Of a stretch of DNA of 64,000 nt, positions 7,651 through 16,061 are shown in pieces (the stretch's first letter is position 1; each line of letters opens with the position of its first letter). Source of the DNA: Pseudomonas sp. DTU_2021_1001937_2_SI_NGA_ILE_001 (GTDB taxonomy: Bacteria; Pseudomonadota; Gammaproteobacteria; Pseudomonadales; Pseudomonadaceae); contig NZ_CP135971.1 of assembly GCF_032463525.1 (NCBI RefSeq), positions 620,001 through 684,000 on the forward strand. Direction: 5' to 3'. The notes below the pieces were generated by a model. The model saw only the letters and a list, made by a program, of their open reading frames with translations, was not told the origin of the DNA and did not search any database. The position numbers were made by a program, and so were the translations under genes.

Positions 7651-8090
7651 GCGACTTCGCGCCCATCGAGTTCATCGTGCCAGGTGAGCCGCAAGGCAAG
7701 GGCAGGCCGCGCATCGGCCGCGTCGGAGCCCATGCACGGATGTTCACCCCGCAGAAGACCGTGGCCTACGAGGGGCTTGTGGCACTGGCAGCGCAGACCG
7801 CCATGCAGGGCCGTGAGCTGATCACCGGGCCGGTGCTGATCGAGCTAAGGATTCTCCACGGCATGCCGCAATCCATGTCGAAAAAGCGGAGGGCCATGGC
7901 TCTGGCCGGTGAGCTGGCGTGCACCAAGAAGCCCGACGCCGACAACGTGCTGAAAGCGGTCTGTGACGCCTGCAACGGTGTGGTGTGGAAAGACGACGTC
8001 CAGGCCACCGATGGCATCTTCCGGCGCCGCTGGAGCGAAACCCCGGGCGTCCACGTCCGGATTGTCCCGTTGAGGGGCATGCAGCAGTGA
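7647..8090 (+). CDS. rusA: RusA-type Holliday junction resolvase
   Basis: A 147-residue endonuclease that resolves four-way junctions in recombining or packaging phage DNA. The family signature is clear: KPDADN (96-100) provides two acidic residues and WKDDVQ (114-119) the third, with a basic N-terminus (GEPQGKGRPR) for DNA contact. Length is close to E. coli RusA. It is translationally coupled to the small zinc-knuckle gene. Confidence 0.92.
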   Translation: MSDFAPIEFIVPGEPQGKGRPRIGRVGAHARMFTPQKTVAYEGLVALAAQTAMQGRELITGPVLIELRILHGMPQSMSKKRRAMALAGELACTKKPDADNVLKAVCDACNGVVWKDDVQATDGIFRRRWSETPGVHVRIVPLRGMQQ

Positions 8091-8121
8091 ACTACGCAAA
8101 TCTACGCCCGGAGGGCAAATC

Positions 8122-8997
8122 ATGAGACTGGTCAGCGCGAGACAAGCCTGGCGGGATGCCCTGCACGAGAGCCGCGACTCTGTGCTGGCCGCTGCCGCCG
8201 AACGGGCGAAGGTTGGAAAACGTGGGTACGTGGCAGGCGAGACCATGCCGTCGATGCTGGACAGCAACGGGCGGTGTGCGCACATGCTGGCCGCCGGTTT
8301 GGTGCAGCAGGCGATCAGCACGCTCCCCAAGCCGTTGCAGCACTTCGGGCATACCCTGTACTCGCCGGTGGCTACCGGCCAGGACCTGAACATCGCGCAT
8401 GCACTGGTCTGGTTCACCGCCGAGCTGCCGGTGCTCAGCGCCAAGCGCGAGGAGGTCGGCTACTGGATGGCCCTGGCTGCGATCAAGAGCCACCAGGCTG
8501 TGATCAGCGACCGGGAAGGCTGGGGGCCGGCGCGGGTGTGTGAGTTCGTGCGGGACTGGTACGGGGTCCGGATAAGCGTCGCCAACTGGGCTAGGGACTG
8601 GGCGGGGATCTGGGCTGCCATCCTGGTCGCGGTCGATCAGCTCGACGCGAAAGCGCTTCGCCCGGTGGCCCAGGTCGTGGCCCGCATGGATGGTCGTCGA
8701 ACTGCGTGCCGGTGGGACGCTCACGACCGTGCACAGGTTGCCGACGCGCGTGCCGAGGCTTACTGGCAGCGCCGTGAGGCTGCCCGCCAGGCGCTTCGTG
8801 TACGCCTCGATGCGATGAGCACAGAGCGGCTGCGCCGATGGTTCGCCCGTATGATCGTGTACGCTGCGGCCTATCGTCGTGAGTGGGGCGAGGATGTGCT
8901 CGCAAAACCGTTTCGTCATGCCTGGCACCTGGATCGGGTCGCCGAATACTGGCACCACCGCCAGCGCCTCGGCGACGTAAAAAAATCAGCCGCTTGA
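8122..8997 (+). CDS. Phage protein in the antiterminator Q position
   Basis: A 291-residue soluble, Arg/Ala/Trp-rich protein with no recognised domain. It is the last gene of the rightward early operon, immediately before a promoter-like site and three terminators that precede the lysis genes. In lambdoid phages this place belongs to the late antiterminator Q. The strong basic character agrees with nucleic-acid binding, but the assignment rests on position only. AGGGC precedes the ATG at 8122. Confidence 0.5.
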   Translation: MRLVSARQAWRDALHESRDSVLAAAAERAKVGKRGYVAGETMPSMLDSNGRCAHMLAAGLVQQAISTLPKPLQHFGHTLYSPVATGQDLNIAHALVWFTAELPVLSAKREEVGYWMALAAIKSHQAVISDREGWGPARVCEFVRDWYGVRISVANWARDWAGIWAAILVAVDQLDAKALRPVAQVVARMDGRRTACRWDAHDRAQVADARAEAYWQRREAARQALRVRLDAMSTERLRRWFARMIVYAAAYRREWGEDVLAKPFRHAWHLDRVAEYWHHRQRLGDVKKSAA

Positions 8998-9021
8998 CGC
9001 TTTGATGAGGGTTTTGATACC
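8994..9021 (+). promoter_or_regulatory. Candidate late promoter (pR'-like)
   Basis: TTGACG (8994-8999) and GATACC (9016-9021) are separated by 16 bases, overlapping the end of the Q-position gene. The -10 box is weak. The placement upstream of three terminators and the lysis genes is what a lambda pR' would show. Confidence 0.4.
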
Positions 9022-9066
9022 TTTTCGCCACTGTCAGTTATTACGCCTAGAGCGGAAATAACCGCA

Positions 9067-9093
9067 AAAACCCGCCTCCGAGCGGGTTTTTTT
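9067..9093 (+). terminator. Rho-independent terminator 1
   Basis: Stem AACCCGC (9069-9075) with GCGGGTT (9082-9088), followed by a run of seven T residues including the stem end. Confidence 0.85.
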
Positions 9094-9100
9094 GTGCCCA

Positions 9101-9230
9101 ATGGATGGGCCAGCCCTTCGGATGAGGGTGGAACCTCACCTGTGCATGCTTTAGCATGCGGGTCCGCGTCGATCAGCCTCTGCAAAGGCGGCGCGGAAAC
9201 GAACCCGGCTCACGAGCTGGGTTTTTTTAT
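9101..9230 (+). ncRNA. Candidate structured phage RNA ending in terminator 2
   Basis: Successive hairpins can be drawn by eye: CCCT/AGGG (9114-9128), a GGTG/CACC stem, a perfect GCATGC-ttta-GCATGC (9144-9159), TCCGCG/CGCGGA (9163-9197) enclosing GCC/GGC, and the terminator stem AACCCGGCTC/GAGCTGGGTT (9202-9223) with a T-run. No good open frame fits. It could be a stable leader RNA comparable in place to lambda 6S RNA. Confidence 0.5.
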
Positions 9231-9405
9231 GCCCAGAGTTTCACGCGGGACCATAGCTAGGGTGGCCCTTCGGGGTAGGCCTGGACGCGGTATTGCCGGG
9301 ATGTCACGCGCACTGAAAGAACTCCGGCAGCTGGTATGCAGCAAGCCCAAAACTCCCTGGTGCAGTGCCAGCGGGCGGCGTGGGAAGACACGCACACACT
9401 CCAGA

Positions 9406-9430
9406 GGCTCGCCATACGGCGGGCCTTTTT
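9406..9430 (+). terminator. Rho-independent terminator 3, before the holin
   Basis: GGCTCGCC-atac-GGCGGGCC with a following T-run. It is the third terminator in about 350 bases and would have to be read through for lysis and late genes to be expressed. The interval 9231-9405 contains no supported gene. Confidence 0.75.
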
Positions 9431-9470
9431 CATTTTCACCTCCCGAGAGGGAGAGCATTGGACGCCCGCT

Positions 9471-9785
9471 ATGCCTGACAAACCAGACACCTGGGCTCGA
9501 ATCTACCTGGCTCTCTCGGATCCGCTATGGCAGGGCGTAATCATGGCCGCAGTCATCTCGTTCTTGCGCGTGCTGTACGACGCGAGGGAAACCAAGCCCT
9601 GGCGGATCCTGCTCGAATCGCTGATCTGTGGCTGCCTGAGCCTGGTGGCGTCGACGATCATCGAGTGGCTGGCCTGGCCCGCAAGCCTGTCGGTCGCCGC
9701 CGGCGGTGCCATCGGCTTCCTCGGGGTAACCGCGATCCGCGAGCTGATGATGCGGATCATCAACCGCAAGGCGGATTCAGTATGA
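9471..9785 (+). CDS. Phage holin, lambda-type family
   Basis: A 104-residue membrane protein with about three hydrophobic segments (near 20-36, 47-66 and 70-90) and a short charged C-terminus. The pattern ALSDPLWQGVIMAAVISFLR, followed by a second helix and AIRELMMRII, matches lambda-type phage holins. It would permeabilise the inner membrane at the end of infection to release the endolysin. It is coupled to the spanin gene, which starts four bases before its stop. The endolysin is far away at 33255. Confidence 0.8.
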   Translation: MPDKPDTWARIYLALSDPLWQGVIMAAVISFLRVLYDARETKPWRILLESLICGCLSLVASTIIEWLAWPASLSVAAGGAIGFLGVTAIRELMMRIINRKADSV

Positions 9786-10201
9786 GCATCGAGCCGATAG
9801 CAACTGTCGCCCGGGCCAGCGGCGTGATGCGTGTCATCGCCGTAGCCGTGGTGATCGTTATCGTCATGGGCCTGCTCATCGCGCTACAGCAGGTCGAGGT
9901 TGTCCGGCTCCAGGGCGATCTGGCAATCGAGGCGAAGAGCAAGGCCGAAGCCGTGGCTGCCAACGCCGAGAGCCAGGCCACCATCACCACCCTCCGGGCC
10001 GAAGCCAAACGCAACGCCGACTACCAGGCAGACCTGGCGCGCCGGCTCAAGGCCAGCGAAACCAAGGCCCGCCAAGCGAGGAAGGACTTTGAAGAACTCA
10101 AGCGCAACAGCAAACCTGTTCGTGACTGGGCTGCTCAGCCTCTGCCTGATGGGCTGCGGGGCAAAGCCGGTGGTGGTCAAGACCAACACCGTACGAATTG
10201 A
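9782..10201 (+). CDS. Rz-like inner-membrane spanin
   Basis: A 139-residue protein with one N-terminal membrane helix (about residues 15-37, MRVIAVAVVIVIVMGLLIAL) followed by a long Ala/Glu/Lys-rich coiled coil reaching into the periplasm. This is the architecture of i-spanins, which join the outer-membrane lipoprotein partner to fuse the membranes in the final step of lysis. The partner gene is embedded in its 3' part in another frame. The start overlaps the holin stop. Confidence 0.8.
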   Translation: MSIEPIATVARASGVMRVIAVAVVIVIVMGLLIALQQVEVVRLQGDLAIEAKSKAEAVAANAESQATITTLRAEAKRNADYQADLARRLKASETKARQARKDFEELKRNSKPVRDWAAQPLPDGLRGKAGGGQDQHRTN

Positions 10202-10361
10202 GCCGCCCGAGTTGGTGCCGTGTGAACGCATCAGCGACGAGGAGGCCGGCGCGCTGCAGAACAACGGCGATGCCTGGGAGCTGAAAGACCGGGCGATTAA
10301 CCTGCTGGACACCTGCGCCGACCAGGTCGACGCGCAGATCAAGCGCAGCCAGAGCAAGTAG
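10089..10361 (+). CDS. Rz1-like outer-membrane spanin lipoprotein, embedded
   Basis: Lies in the +1 frame relative to Rz and begins inside it. A TTG start at 10089 is chosen because AGGAAGG stands just upstream and it yields MKNSSATANLFVTGLLSLCL, a signal sequence ending in the lipobox LMGC. The mature protein starts at that Cys. It has Cys residues further on that could form disulphides. Length 90 residues. A GTG at 10122 is an alternative start but would leave no basic N-terminus. This nested layout is typical of Rz/Rz1 pairs. Confidence 0.75.
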   Translation: MKNSSATANLFVTGLLSLCLMGCGAKPVVVKTNTVRIEPPELVPCERISDEEAGALQNNGDAWELKDRAINLLDTCADQVDAQIKRSQSK

Positions 10362-10424
10362 GTGTGCCCACTCACGCTTAACTTATGCTTTCGGCCCAGC
10401 ATCCCTGCAGGTTTTCTCAAGCTC

Positions 10425-10838
10425 CTAACCTTCATCTTTGCCGATGGAGCGCTGCCGAGGGTTCCCAAGCAGATCCGCGACGGCCGAAGTCGGCCAAGGC
10501 TTCATAACGAAAATCACATCGGGACTCAGCTGAAATGCTGCTTGTAGAACCTCCGAGGTGGCAATCACCCGGATTTTCGGGTCGCGCTTCTCGATCATGA
10601 GCGCAAGCTCGAGGCCCGAGAATGAGCCAGGGGTTGAAAGCTCCACGATCAGGGTGTGTACGCCATCACCAACGTCGAGAATGTACTTCAAAGCCTCGTA
10701 GGGATCGCTGAATGGCTGCACCCACCAGCCCATGGCTGCAATAGCGCTAGTCAACTCTCCGAGGTGTGGTAGGTCGTTATCGACGATCACGACCTCTAGG
10801 CGGCGTTTGCCCTCTGGGCCTGGCACATAGTTGTCCAT
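10425..10838 (-). CDS. Stand-alone degenerate receiver (CheY-like) protein
   Basis: A 137-residue single-domain protein with the layout of a response-regulator receiver. It has the acidic cluster VVIVDND after strand 1, the conserved Thr in VIATSEV and the Lys in FVMKPW. The phospho-acceptor Asp is replaced by Glu: LIVELSTPGSFSGLEL aligns with the CheY strand carrying Asp57. There is no output domain. It is transcribed against the late genes, between lysis and terminase, the typical place of a lysogeny-expressed accessory gene. The ATG at 10836-10838 is preferred over a GTG upstream. It may imitate a permanently phosphorylated receiver. Confidence 0.7.
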   Translation of the reverse strand: MDNYVPGPEGKRRLEVVIVDNDLPHLGELTSAIAAMGWWVQPFSDPYEALKYILDVGDGVHTLIVELSTPGSFSGLELALMIEKRDPKIRVIATSEVLQAAFQLSPDVIFVMKPWPTSAVADLLGNPRQRSIGKDEG

Positions 10839-11117
10839 TTTGTGTGTTTCCGAAAAAAGCACGGGCGGCCTGATGCTCGATAGGCCTTATCAGCAAGCGC
10901 TGATCAATCGGGATGGAATCTGAGGGGGGCTTCGGTGTGACCTAGCGGTCCGAAGCGTGGGAGAGGGGGATTCTTGGCGGGTCCGCCGGTGGGAGCAATC
11001 TCCAATGAGTTTTCAATCTACCACTGTGCGCGAGTTGATGCCGATCTTTCACTTCTCTGGAGGTGCCACCCCTATCCAGCTAGGTCACTGCTTCAACAAA
11101 CCGCTTAAGGAACTGCC

Positions 11118-11885
11118 ATGGCGCTGACAACCAAACAGCGTCAGTTCGTCACCGAGTACCTGGTCGATCTGAACGCGACGCAGGCGGCCATCAGGGCCGG
11201 CTACTCAACCCGTAGGGCGAAGGATTACGCCTACCAGTTGATGCAGCGGGACGACGTGAAGGACGAGATCGAGGCGGCGATGGCCGAGCGCTCGAAGCGC
11301 ACCGAGATCACCAAGGACATGGTGCTGGCGCGCTACTGGATGATAGCCACGGCCGACCCCAACGAACTGGCCGTACATCGCCGGGTCTGCTGCCGGCATT
11401 GTTTCGGCCGGGGTCACGCCTACCAGTGGGACGACGAGGCCGAGTTCGACGAAGCCACGGCCAGGGCGATGAAGACCAAAGGCGCCAGCCTGCCTACGGA
11501 CGATGGCGGGTATGGGTTCGACAAGACGCTACGCCCACACCCAAAGTGCCCAAAGTGCAAGGGCGAGGGGCATGGCGACGTGTACTGGGGCGATACCCGC
11601 GATGCGAGCCCGGCAGCCAAGGCGCTGTACGCCAGGACCAAGAAGACCAAGGACGGCTTCGAGATCGTCACGCACGACCAGCTGGCTGCCCTCGGCATGG
11701 TCGCCCGGCACCTCGGCATGCTGGTGGACAAAGGCGGTGATCTGGATGAGGAGCTGAAGCGCCTCGAGATCGAGAAGCGCAAGGCCGAGATCAAGAAGCT
11801 CACCGAGGGTGATGGCGATGCCCTGATGCCTCAGCGCGTTGAGGTCGTGGTCAAGGATGCGAGGGTGCGCGATGCCGACGCTTAA
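11118..11885 (+). CDS. Terminase small subunit with zinc-finger insert
   Basis: A 255-residue packaging protein of the Terminase_2 family. The N-terminus (TKQRQFVTEYLVDLNATQAAIRAGY) is the DNA-recognition helix-turn-helix. Two cysteine clusters (CCRHCFGRGH near 91-100 and CPKCKGEGH near 143-152) form a DnaJ-like zinc-binding insert, seen in longer members of this family. It should recognise the packaging site, probably within 10863-11117, and guide the large subunit. It overlaps the large-subunit gene by 14 bases. Confidence 0.88.
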   Translation: MALTTKQRQFVTEYLVDLNATQAAIRAGYSTRRAKDYAYQLMQRDDVKDEIEAAMAERSKRTEITKDMVLARYWMIATADPNELAVHRRVCCRHCFGRGHAYQWDDEAEFDEATARAMKTKGASLPTDDGGYGFDKTLRPHPKCPKCKGEGHGDVYWGDTRDASPAAKALYARTKKTKDGFEIVTHDQLAALGMVARHLGMLVDKGGDLDEELKRLEIEKRKAEIKKLTEGDGDALMPQRVEVVVKDARVRDADA

Positions 11886-13158
11886 TGTGCCTCAGTCCCA
11901 GTTTCTGGAGCTTCCCCACAAGTTCAGGGCATTCGTGGCCGGGTTCGGCTCAGGCAAGACCTGGGTGGGCTGCTCGGCGTTGTGTCGGCACGTCTGGGAG
12001 TGGCCGCGCATTGACAGTGGCTACTTCGCTCCGACCTACCCGCAGATCCGGGACATTTTCTACCCCACTATCGAAGAGGTTGCGTTTGACTGGGGGCTGA
12101 AGGTCCGGACCAAGGAGAGCGACAAGGAAGTCGAGTTCTACAGCGGCGGCCGGTACCGTAGCACGACGATCTGCCGGTCAATGGAGAAGCCGCAGACCAT
12201 CGTCGGCTTCAAGATCGGGCACGCCCTGGTCGATGAGCTCGATGTGTTACCTGCCATCAAGGCCCAGCAGGCATGGCGCAAGATCATTGCCCGGATGCGT
12301 TACAACGTCCCAGGCCTCAAGAACGGCGTGGATGTCACCACCACGCCAGAGGGATTCAAGTTCGTCTACCAGCAGTTCGTCAAACAGCTGCGCGAAAAAC
12401 CGGAGCAGCAGAAGCGCTACGGGCTGATCCAGGCCAGCACCTACGACAACGAAGCGAACCTGCCGGACGACTATATCGACTCGCTGATGGGGGACTACCC
12501 GCCACAGCTGATCTCGGCATACCTCAACGGCCAGTTCGTGAACCTCACGTCAGGCACGATTTACACCGCCTACAACCGCAAGCTCAACGGCAGCCAAGAG
12601 GCCGTGCAGCCAGGCGAGCCCATTTTTGTGGGCATGGACTTCAACGTCGGGAAGATGAGCGCCATCGTGCACGTCAAGCGCCTGGGGCTGCCCCACGCGG
12701 TTGATGAGATCGTGAACGGTTACGACACGCCCGACATGATCAGGCAGCTCAAGGAGCGCTACTGGCTGTATGCCGATGGTGAGTACCGGAACACCCGGCA
12801 GATCCGCGTCTATCCGGACGCCTCGGGCGACTCCCGCAAGTCGGTCAACGCCAGCCAGACCGACCTGGCACTGCTGCGCCAGGCTGGATTCATTGTTTCG
12901 GCGCCCGCCGCCAACCCACCGGTGAAAGATCGGATCAACTCCATGAACGCAATGTTCTGCAACGCGAAGGGCGAGCGCCGGTACCGGGTGAACGCTGACA
13001 AGTGCCCGACTTATGCGGATGACTTGGAACAGCAGGTATGGGCCGCGAACGGCGAGCCGGACAAGAAACAGGGCAACGACCACCGGCCTGATGCCGGCGG
13101 CTACTTCATTCACAAAGAGTACGCGATCACCAAGTACTCGCTTTCAGGGGTCTCCTGA
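11872..13158 (+). CDS. Terminase large subunit
   Basis: A 428-residue DNA-packaging motor. The ATPase part shows Walker A GFGSGKT (residues 24-30) and a Walker B-like HALVDELDVL. The nuclease part starts at GMDFNVGK with an acidic residue, and further acidic residues follow in VYPDASGD. It drives ATP-dependent packaging and cuts the concatemer. The ATG at 11872 is used instead of an upstream ATG lying deep in the small-subunit gene. The stop overlaps the portal start (TGATG). Confidence 0.92.
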   Translation: MPTLNVPQSQFLELPHKFRAFVAGFGSGKTWVGCSALCRHVWEWPRIDSGYFAPTYPQIRDIFYPTIEEVAFDWGLKVRTKESDKEVEFYSGGRYRSTTICRSMEKPQTIVGFKIGHALVDELDVLPAIKAQQAWRKIIARMRYNVPGLKNGVDVTTTPEGFKFVYQQFVKQLREKPEQQKRYGLIQASTYDNEANLPDDYIDSLMGDYPPQLISAYLNGQFVNLTSGTIYTAYNRKLNGSQEAVQPGEPIFVGMDFNVGKMSAIVHVKRLGLPHAVDEIVNGYDTPDMIRQLKERYWLYADGEYRNTRQIRVYPDASGDSRKSVNASQTDLALLRQAGFIVSAPAANPPVKDRINSMNAMFCNAKGERRYRVNADKCPTYADDLEQQVWAANGEPDKKQGNDHRPDAGGYFIHKEYAITKYSLSGVS

Positions 13159-14486
13159 TGGGTGTCATCAGCTATCTCAGCGACAAGCTGATCAACCTGG
13201 TCTCCGCGCTGGGCACGGAGCGGGACAAGGCGGCAGGGTCGCACTACACCTTGGTGCCCTTGACCGAGCACCAGGCCATCGCGATGTACCGTGGCTCTTG
13301 GCTCGCCCGGAAGATCATCGATATCCCGCCCAAGGACGCCACTAGACGCTGGCGTGGCTGGCAAGCAGATAGCGCGCAGATTGAGAAGATCGAGGCCGAG
13401 GAAAAGCGGCTGCAGGTCAGGCTCAAAATCAAGGAGGCGATGACCAAGGCCAGGCTGTTTGGTGGCGCTGCGATATTCATCGGGACCGGCGAACAGGACA
13501 CAGCCCTGCAACTGGCGCCAGAGCGGCTTGGCGCTGGTGGTATCCGCTACCTGACGGTGATGACGCGGCGTCAGCTTTCACCCACCGAGATCGAGCGCGA
13601 CCCCCAGTCGGATCGCTACGGCAAGCCCAAGGCCTACCGCCTGGCGGGTAGCGCGATCGACATTCACCCATCGCGCCTGGTGATCTTCGTCGGCGCCGAG
13701 CTGCCCGACGAGGACTTGCTGTCCGGGTACGAGCAAGGCTGGGGCGATTCAGTCCTCCAGTCGGTGCTGGAGTCGATCAAGCAGAGCGATGCCACCATGG
13801 CGAACGTTGCCAGCTTGGTGTTCGAGGCCAAGGTCGACATCATTCGGCTGCCCGAATTCATGAACAACCTGGCCAACGATCCGACCTACAAGGAGCGGGT
13901 GCTGGAGCGGACTCAGCTCGCCGCCACCGCCAAGGGCATCAACGGCACGCTGCTGCTGGACAAGGAAGAGGAATACGAAACGAAACAGGCCAGCTTCAGC
14001 ACGCTGCCTGACGTCATGGACCGCTTCATGCAGCAGGTGTGTGGCGCCGCAGACATTCCGGCCACCAGGATGCTGAGTCAGTCGCCCGCCGGCATGAACT
14101 CCACGGGCGATTCGGACATGCGCAACTACTACGACCGCGTGCAGGCCAGCCAGGAGCTGGAAATCACTCCGGCCATGAGTGTTCTGGATGAGGCGCTGAT
14201 CCGTTCCGCGCTGGGTACTCGCCCGCCGGAGATCCACTACGTCTGGAACCCGCTCTGGCAGGCCACGGCCAAGGAGAAGGCTGATATCGGCAAGACCACG
14301 GCCGACACCATCAAGGTGCTGGCCGACGCCAAGCTGTATCCCACCGACGCGCTCAGCAAGGCGTCAGCCAACCTGCTGGTCGAGCTGAGCGTCATGCCGG
14401 GCCTGGAAGCCGCGATCGACGACGTCGGCCCTGAGTACCCCGCAGCCGGACCTGACGATCTGCCGGACGACACCCCGTCCACCTGA
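13158..14486 (+). CDS. Portal protein, DUF1073 family
   Basis: A 442-residue protein of the DUF1073 portal family (MYRGSWLARKIIDIPPKDATRRWRGW near the start, DIPATRMLSQSPAGMNSTGD near residue 305). It forms the dodecameric ring at the capsid vertex through which DNA enters and leaves. It follows the terminase with a one-base overlap and precedes the protease/scaffold gene, the usual order. Some databases attach an anti-CBASS Acb1 name to this family; nothing here supports a nuclease function. Confidence 0.88.
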   Translation: MGVISYLSDKLINLVSALGTERDKAAGSHYTLVPLTEHQAIAMYRGSWLARKIIDIPPKDATRRWRGWQADSAQIEKIEAEEKRLQVRLKIKEAMTKARLFGGAAIFIGTGEQDTALQLAPERLGAGGIRYLTVMTRRQLSPTEIERDPQSDRYGKPKAYRLAGSAIDIHPSRLVIFVGAELPDEDLLSGYEQGWGDSVLQSVLESIKQSDATMANVASLVFEAKVDIIRLPEFMNNLANDPTYKERVLERTQLAATAKGINGTLLLDKEEEYETKQASFSTLPDVMDRFMQQVCGAADIPATRMLSQSPAGMNSTGDSDMRNYYDRVQASQELEITPAMSVLDEALIRSALGTRPPEIHYVWNPLWQATAKEKADIGKTTADTIKVLADAKLYPTDALSKASANLLVELSVMPGLEAAIDDVGPEYPAAGPDDLPDDTPST

Positions 14487-14494
14487 GGTAACCC

Positions 14495-15598
14495 ATGCAT
14501 ATCACTGATTCTGTCGTCCTCGGCGATCTTTCGCTGAGCGATTCCGGCTATCTGGAAACTTTCGCCCGCACGGCTCGCACCGGCATTCAGCAGTACCTGG
14601 GCCGGGAGGTGGGCAGGCCTGATCTGTCGGTCGTCAACGTCTACCGCGACCAGGCAGAGGTTTTTGCCAAGAGCGCCTTGGACACGTTCTCGAAGATCCC
14701 GATCACCAACGACCACCCAGCCCAGCCGGTAACAGCAGCCAACTGGAAGGCCGTGGCCGTGGGCACCACCGGCGACGAGGTACTGCGGGACGGCGAGTAC
14801 CTGAAAATCGGGCTCAAGATCACCGATGGCGCCGCAGTTCAGGACGTGCACAGCGGGAAGCGCGAGCTCAGCGTTGGCTACAGCTGCCAGCTGGTCTGGG
14901 AAGACGGCGAATTGCCCGATGGGACCAAGTACCAGGCTCGCCAGACCAACATCGTCGCCAATCACATCGCCATCGTGGCCAAGGGGCGCGCTGGCAGCAG
15001 GGCCTGCATCGGCGATGCCTGGCCCACCGATTCACAACCACCCCCGCAGAAGGAAAAACCCATGACCCTGAAGACGGTTACCGTCGACGGCATCCCGGTT
15101 GAAGTGACCGACCAGGGCGCCATCGTCATCGCCACCTTGCAGCAGCGCCTGGCCGACTCGGCCAAGGCCCTGACCACTGCCAACGACGCTCATGCCACGG
15201 CCCTGAAAACCAAGGACACCGAGTTGGCGCAGAAAGACGCCGAGATCGACGCCCTCAAGGCCAAACAGATGACCGACGCGCAGCTCGACGAGCGCGTGAA
15301 AGCCCGTGGTGACCTGATCGCCAAGGCCAAGTCCATCGCCGACGGCGACTACACCGGCAAGACCGATGCCGAAATCCGCAAGGCGGTGGTGGTTGCCAAG
15401 CTGGGTGATTCGGTGATCGCCGGCAAGTCCGAGGCATATGTCGATGCCCGCTTCGACATGCTGGCCGAAGACGCGGCGAAGGATCCGGTCCGCCAGCACC
15501 TGCAGAGCCGCGACAGCCTTCCCAGCAACGTGAACGACAACGGTCAGAGCGCTTATGAGCAGCGCCTGGCCAATGCCTGGAAAGGGGAGAACAAGTAA
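14495..15598 (+). CDS. DUF2213 prohead protease-scaffold protein
   Basis: A 367-residue protein in two parts. Residues 1-185 match DUF2213 (TFSKIPITNDHPAQPVT, RELSVGYSCQ, IVANHIAIV), proteins in the prohead-protease position. A proline-rich linker (PPPQKEKP) leads into an Ala/Lys/Asp-rich coiled-coil part (about 190-367) that looks like a scaffold. A ribosome-binding site inside the gene suggests separate production of the scaffold part. It overlaps the next gene at TAATG. Confidence 0.8.
   Translation: MHITDSVVLGDLSLSDSGYLETFARTARTGIQQYLGREVGRPDLSVVNVYRDQAEVFAKSALDTFSKIPITNDHPAQPVTAANWKAVAVGTTGDEVLRDGEYLKIGLKITDGAAVQDVHSGKRELSVGYSCQLVWEDGELPDGTKYQARQTNIVANHIAIVAKGRAGSRACIGDAWPTDSQPPPQKEKPMTLKTVTVDGIPVEVTDQGAIVIATLQQRLADSAKALTTANDAHATALKTKDTELAQKDAEIDALKAKQMTDAQLDERVKARGDLIAKAKSIADGDYTGKTDAEIRKAVVVAKLGDSVIAGKSEAYVDARFDMLAEDAAKDPVRQHLQSRDSLPSNVNDNGQSAYEQRLANAWKGENK
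15062..15598 (+). CDS. Nested scaffold protein, internal start
   Basis: An in-frame ATG at codon 190 of the DUF2213 gene is preceded by AGAAGGA seven bases upstream. Translation from it would give a 178-residue helical protein (MTLKTVTVDG) equal to the scaffold part alone. Lambda C/Nu3 and several other phages use the same device. It is supported by the site and the domain border, not by direct evidence. Confidence 0.45.
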   Translation: MTLKTVTVDGIPVEVTDQGAIVIATLQQRLADSAKALTTANDAHATALKTKDTELAQKDAEIDALKAKQMTDAQLDERVKARGDLIAKAKSIADGDYTGKTDAEIRKAVVVAKLGDSVIAGKSEAYVDARFDMLAEDAAKDPVRQHLQSRDSLPSNVNDNGQSAYEQRLANAWKGENK

Positions 15599-16050
15599 TG
15601 TCCGTTCAAGACACCTACAGCGAGAACATGCGGGCTGGCGTCCCCGGCCAGATCGTCGACACCATTCCGAAAACCATGCTGTCCCGCACCGTCGAGGCGG
15701 CTGGTGGCATCGGTCTGGGCGTGCCTGCCGCGCGCGGCGCCCTGGACAAGAGCTGCCGGCCGTTCGCCGCTGGCGACACCGCCGCCCGCTTCATCGGTAT
15801 CACCGTGCGCGAGCGATCCCTGCAGGCCGAGGCCAGCACCTTCAAGCAGTACGACTCGGTGCGCGTGATGACCAAGGGCACGATCTGGGTCAGTGCTTCC
15901 GTGCAGGTGGCCGCCGGTGACCCGGTGTACATCGTCCCGGCCAGCGGCCTGTTCACCAACGCATCCGCTGGCAACGTGCAGGTACCGAACGCAGTGTTCG
16001 ACACCAGTACCACCGCCGCTAACCAAGTCGCGCAAGTCCGCCTGGGCTGA
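15598..16050 (+). CDS. Capsid cement/decoration protein
   Basis: A 150-residue, Gly/Ala/Val-rich beta protein without a membrane segment. Its place between scaffold and major capsid gene and features such as AAGDPVYIVPASGLFTN fit the Gp24-like structural cement or DUF2190-like decoration proteins that stabilise the capsid lattice. The exact family is uncertain. The start overlaps the scaffold stop. Confidence 0.65.
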   Translation: MSVQDTYSENMRAGVPGQIVDTIPKTMLSRTVEAAGGIGLGVPAARGALDKSCRPFAAGDTAARFIGITVRERSLQAEASTFKQYDSVRVMTKGTIWVSASVQVAAGDPVYIVPASGLFTNASAGNVQVPNAVFDTSTTAANQVAQVRLG

Positions 16051-16061
16051 TAGGAGAAAAC

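Noticed and set aside
13158..14486. Anti-CBASS Acb1 phosphodiesterase
   Set aside because: The family name is sometimes attached to DUF1073 proteins, but gene order directly after the terminase and the full-length portal pattern indicate a portal protein.
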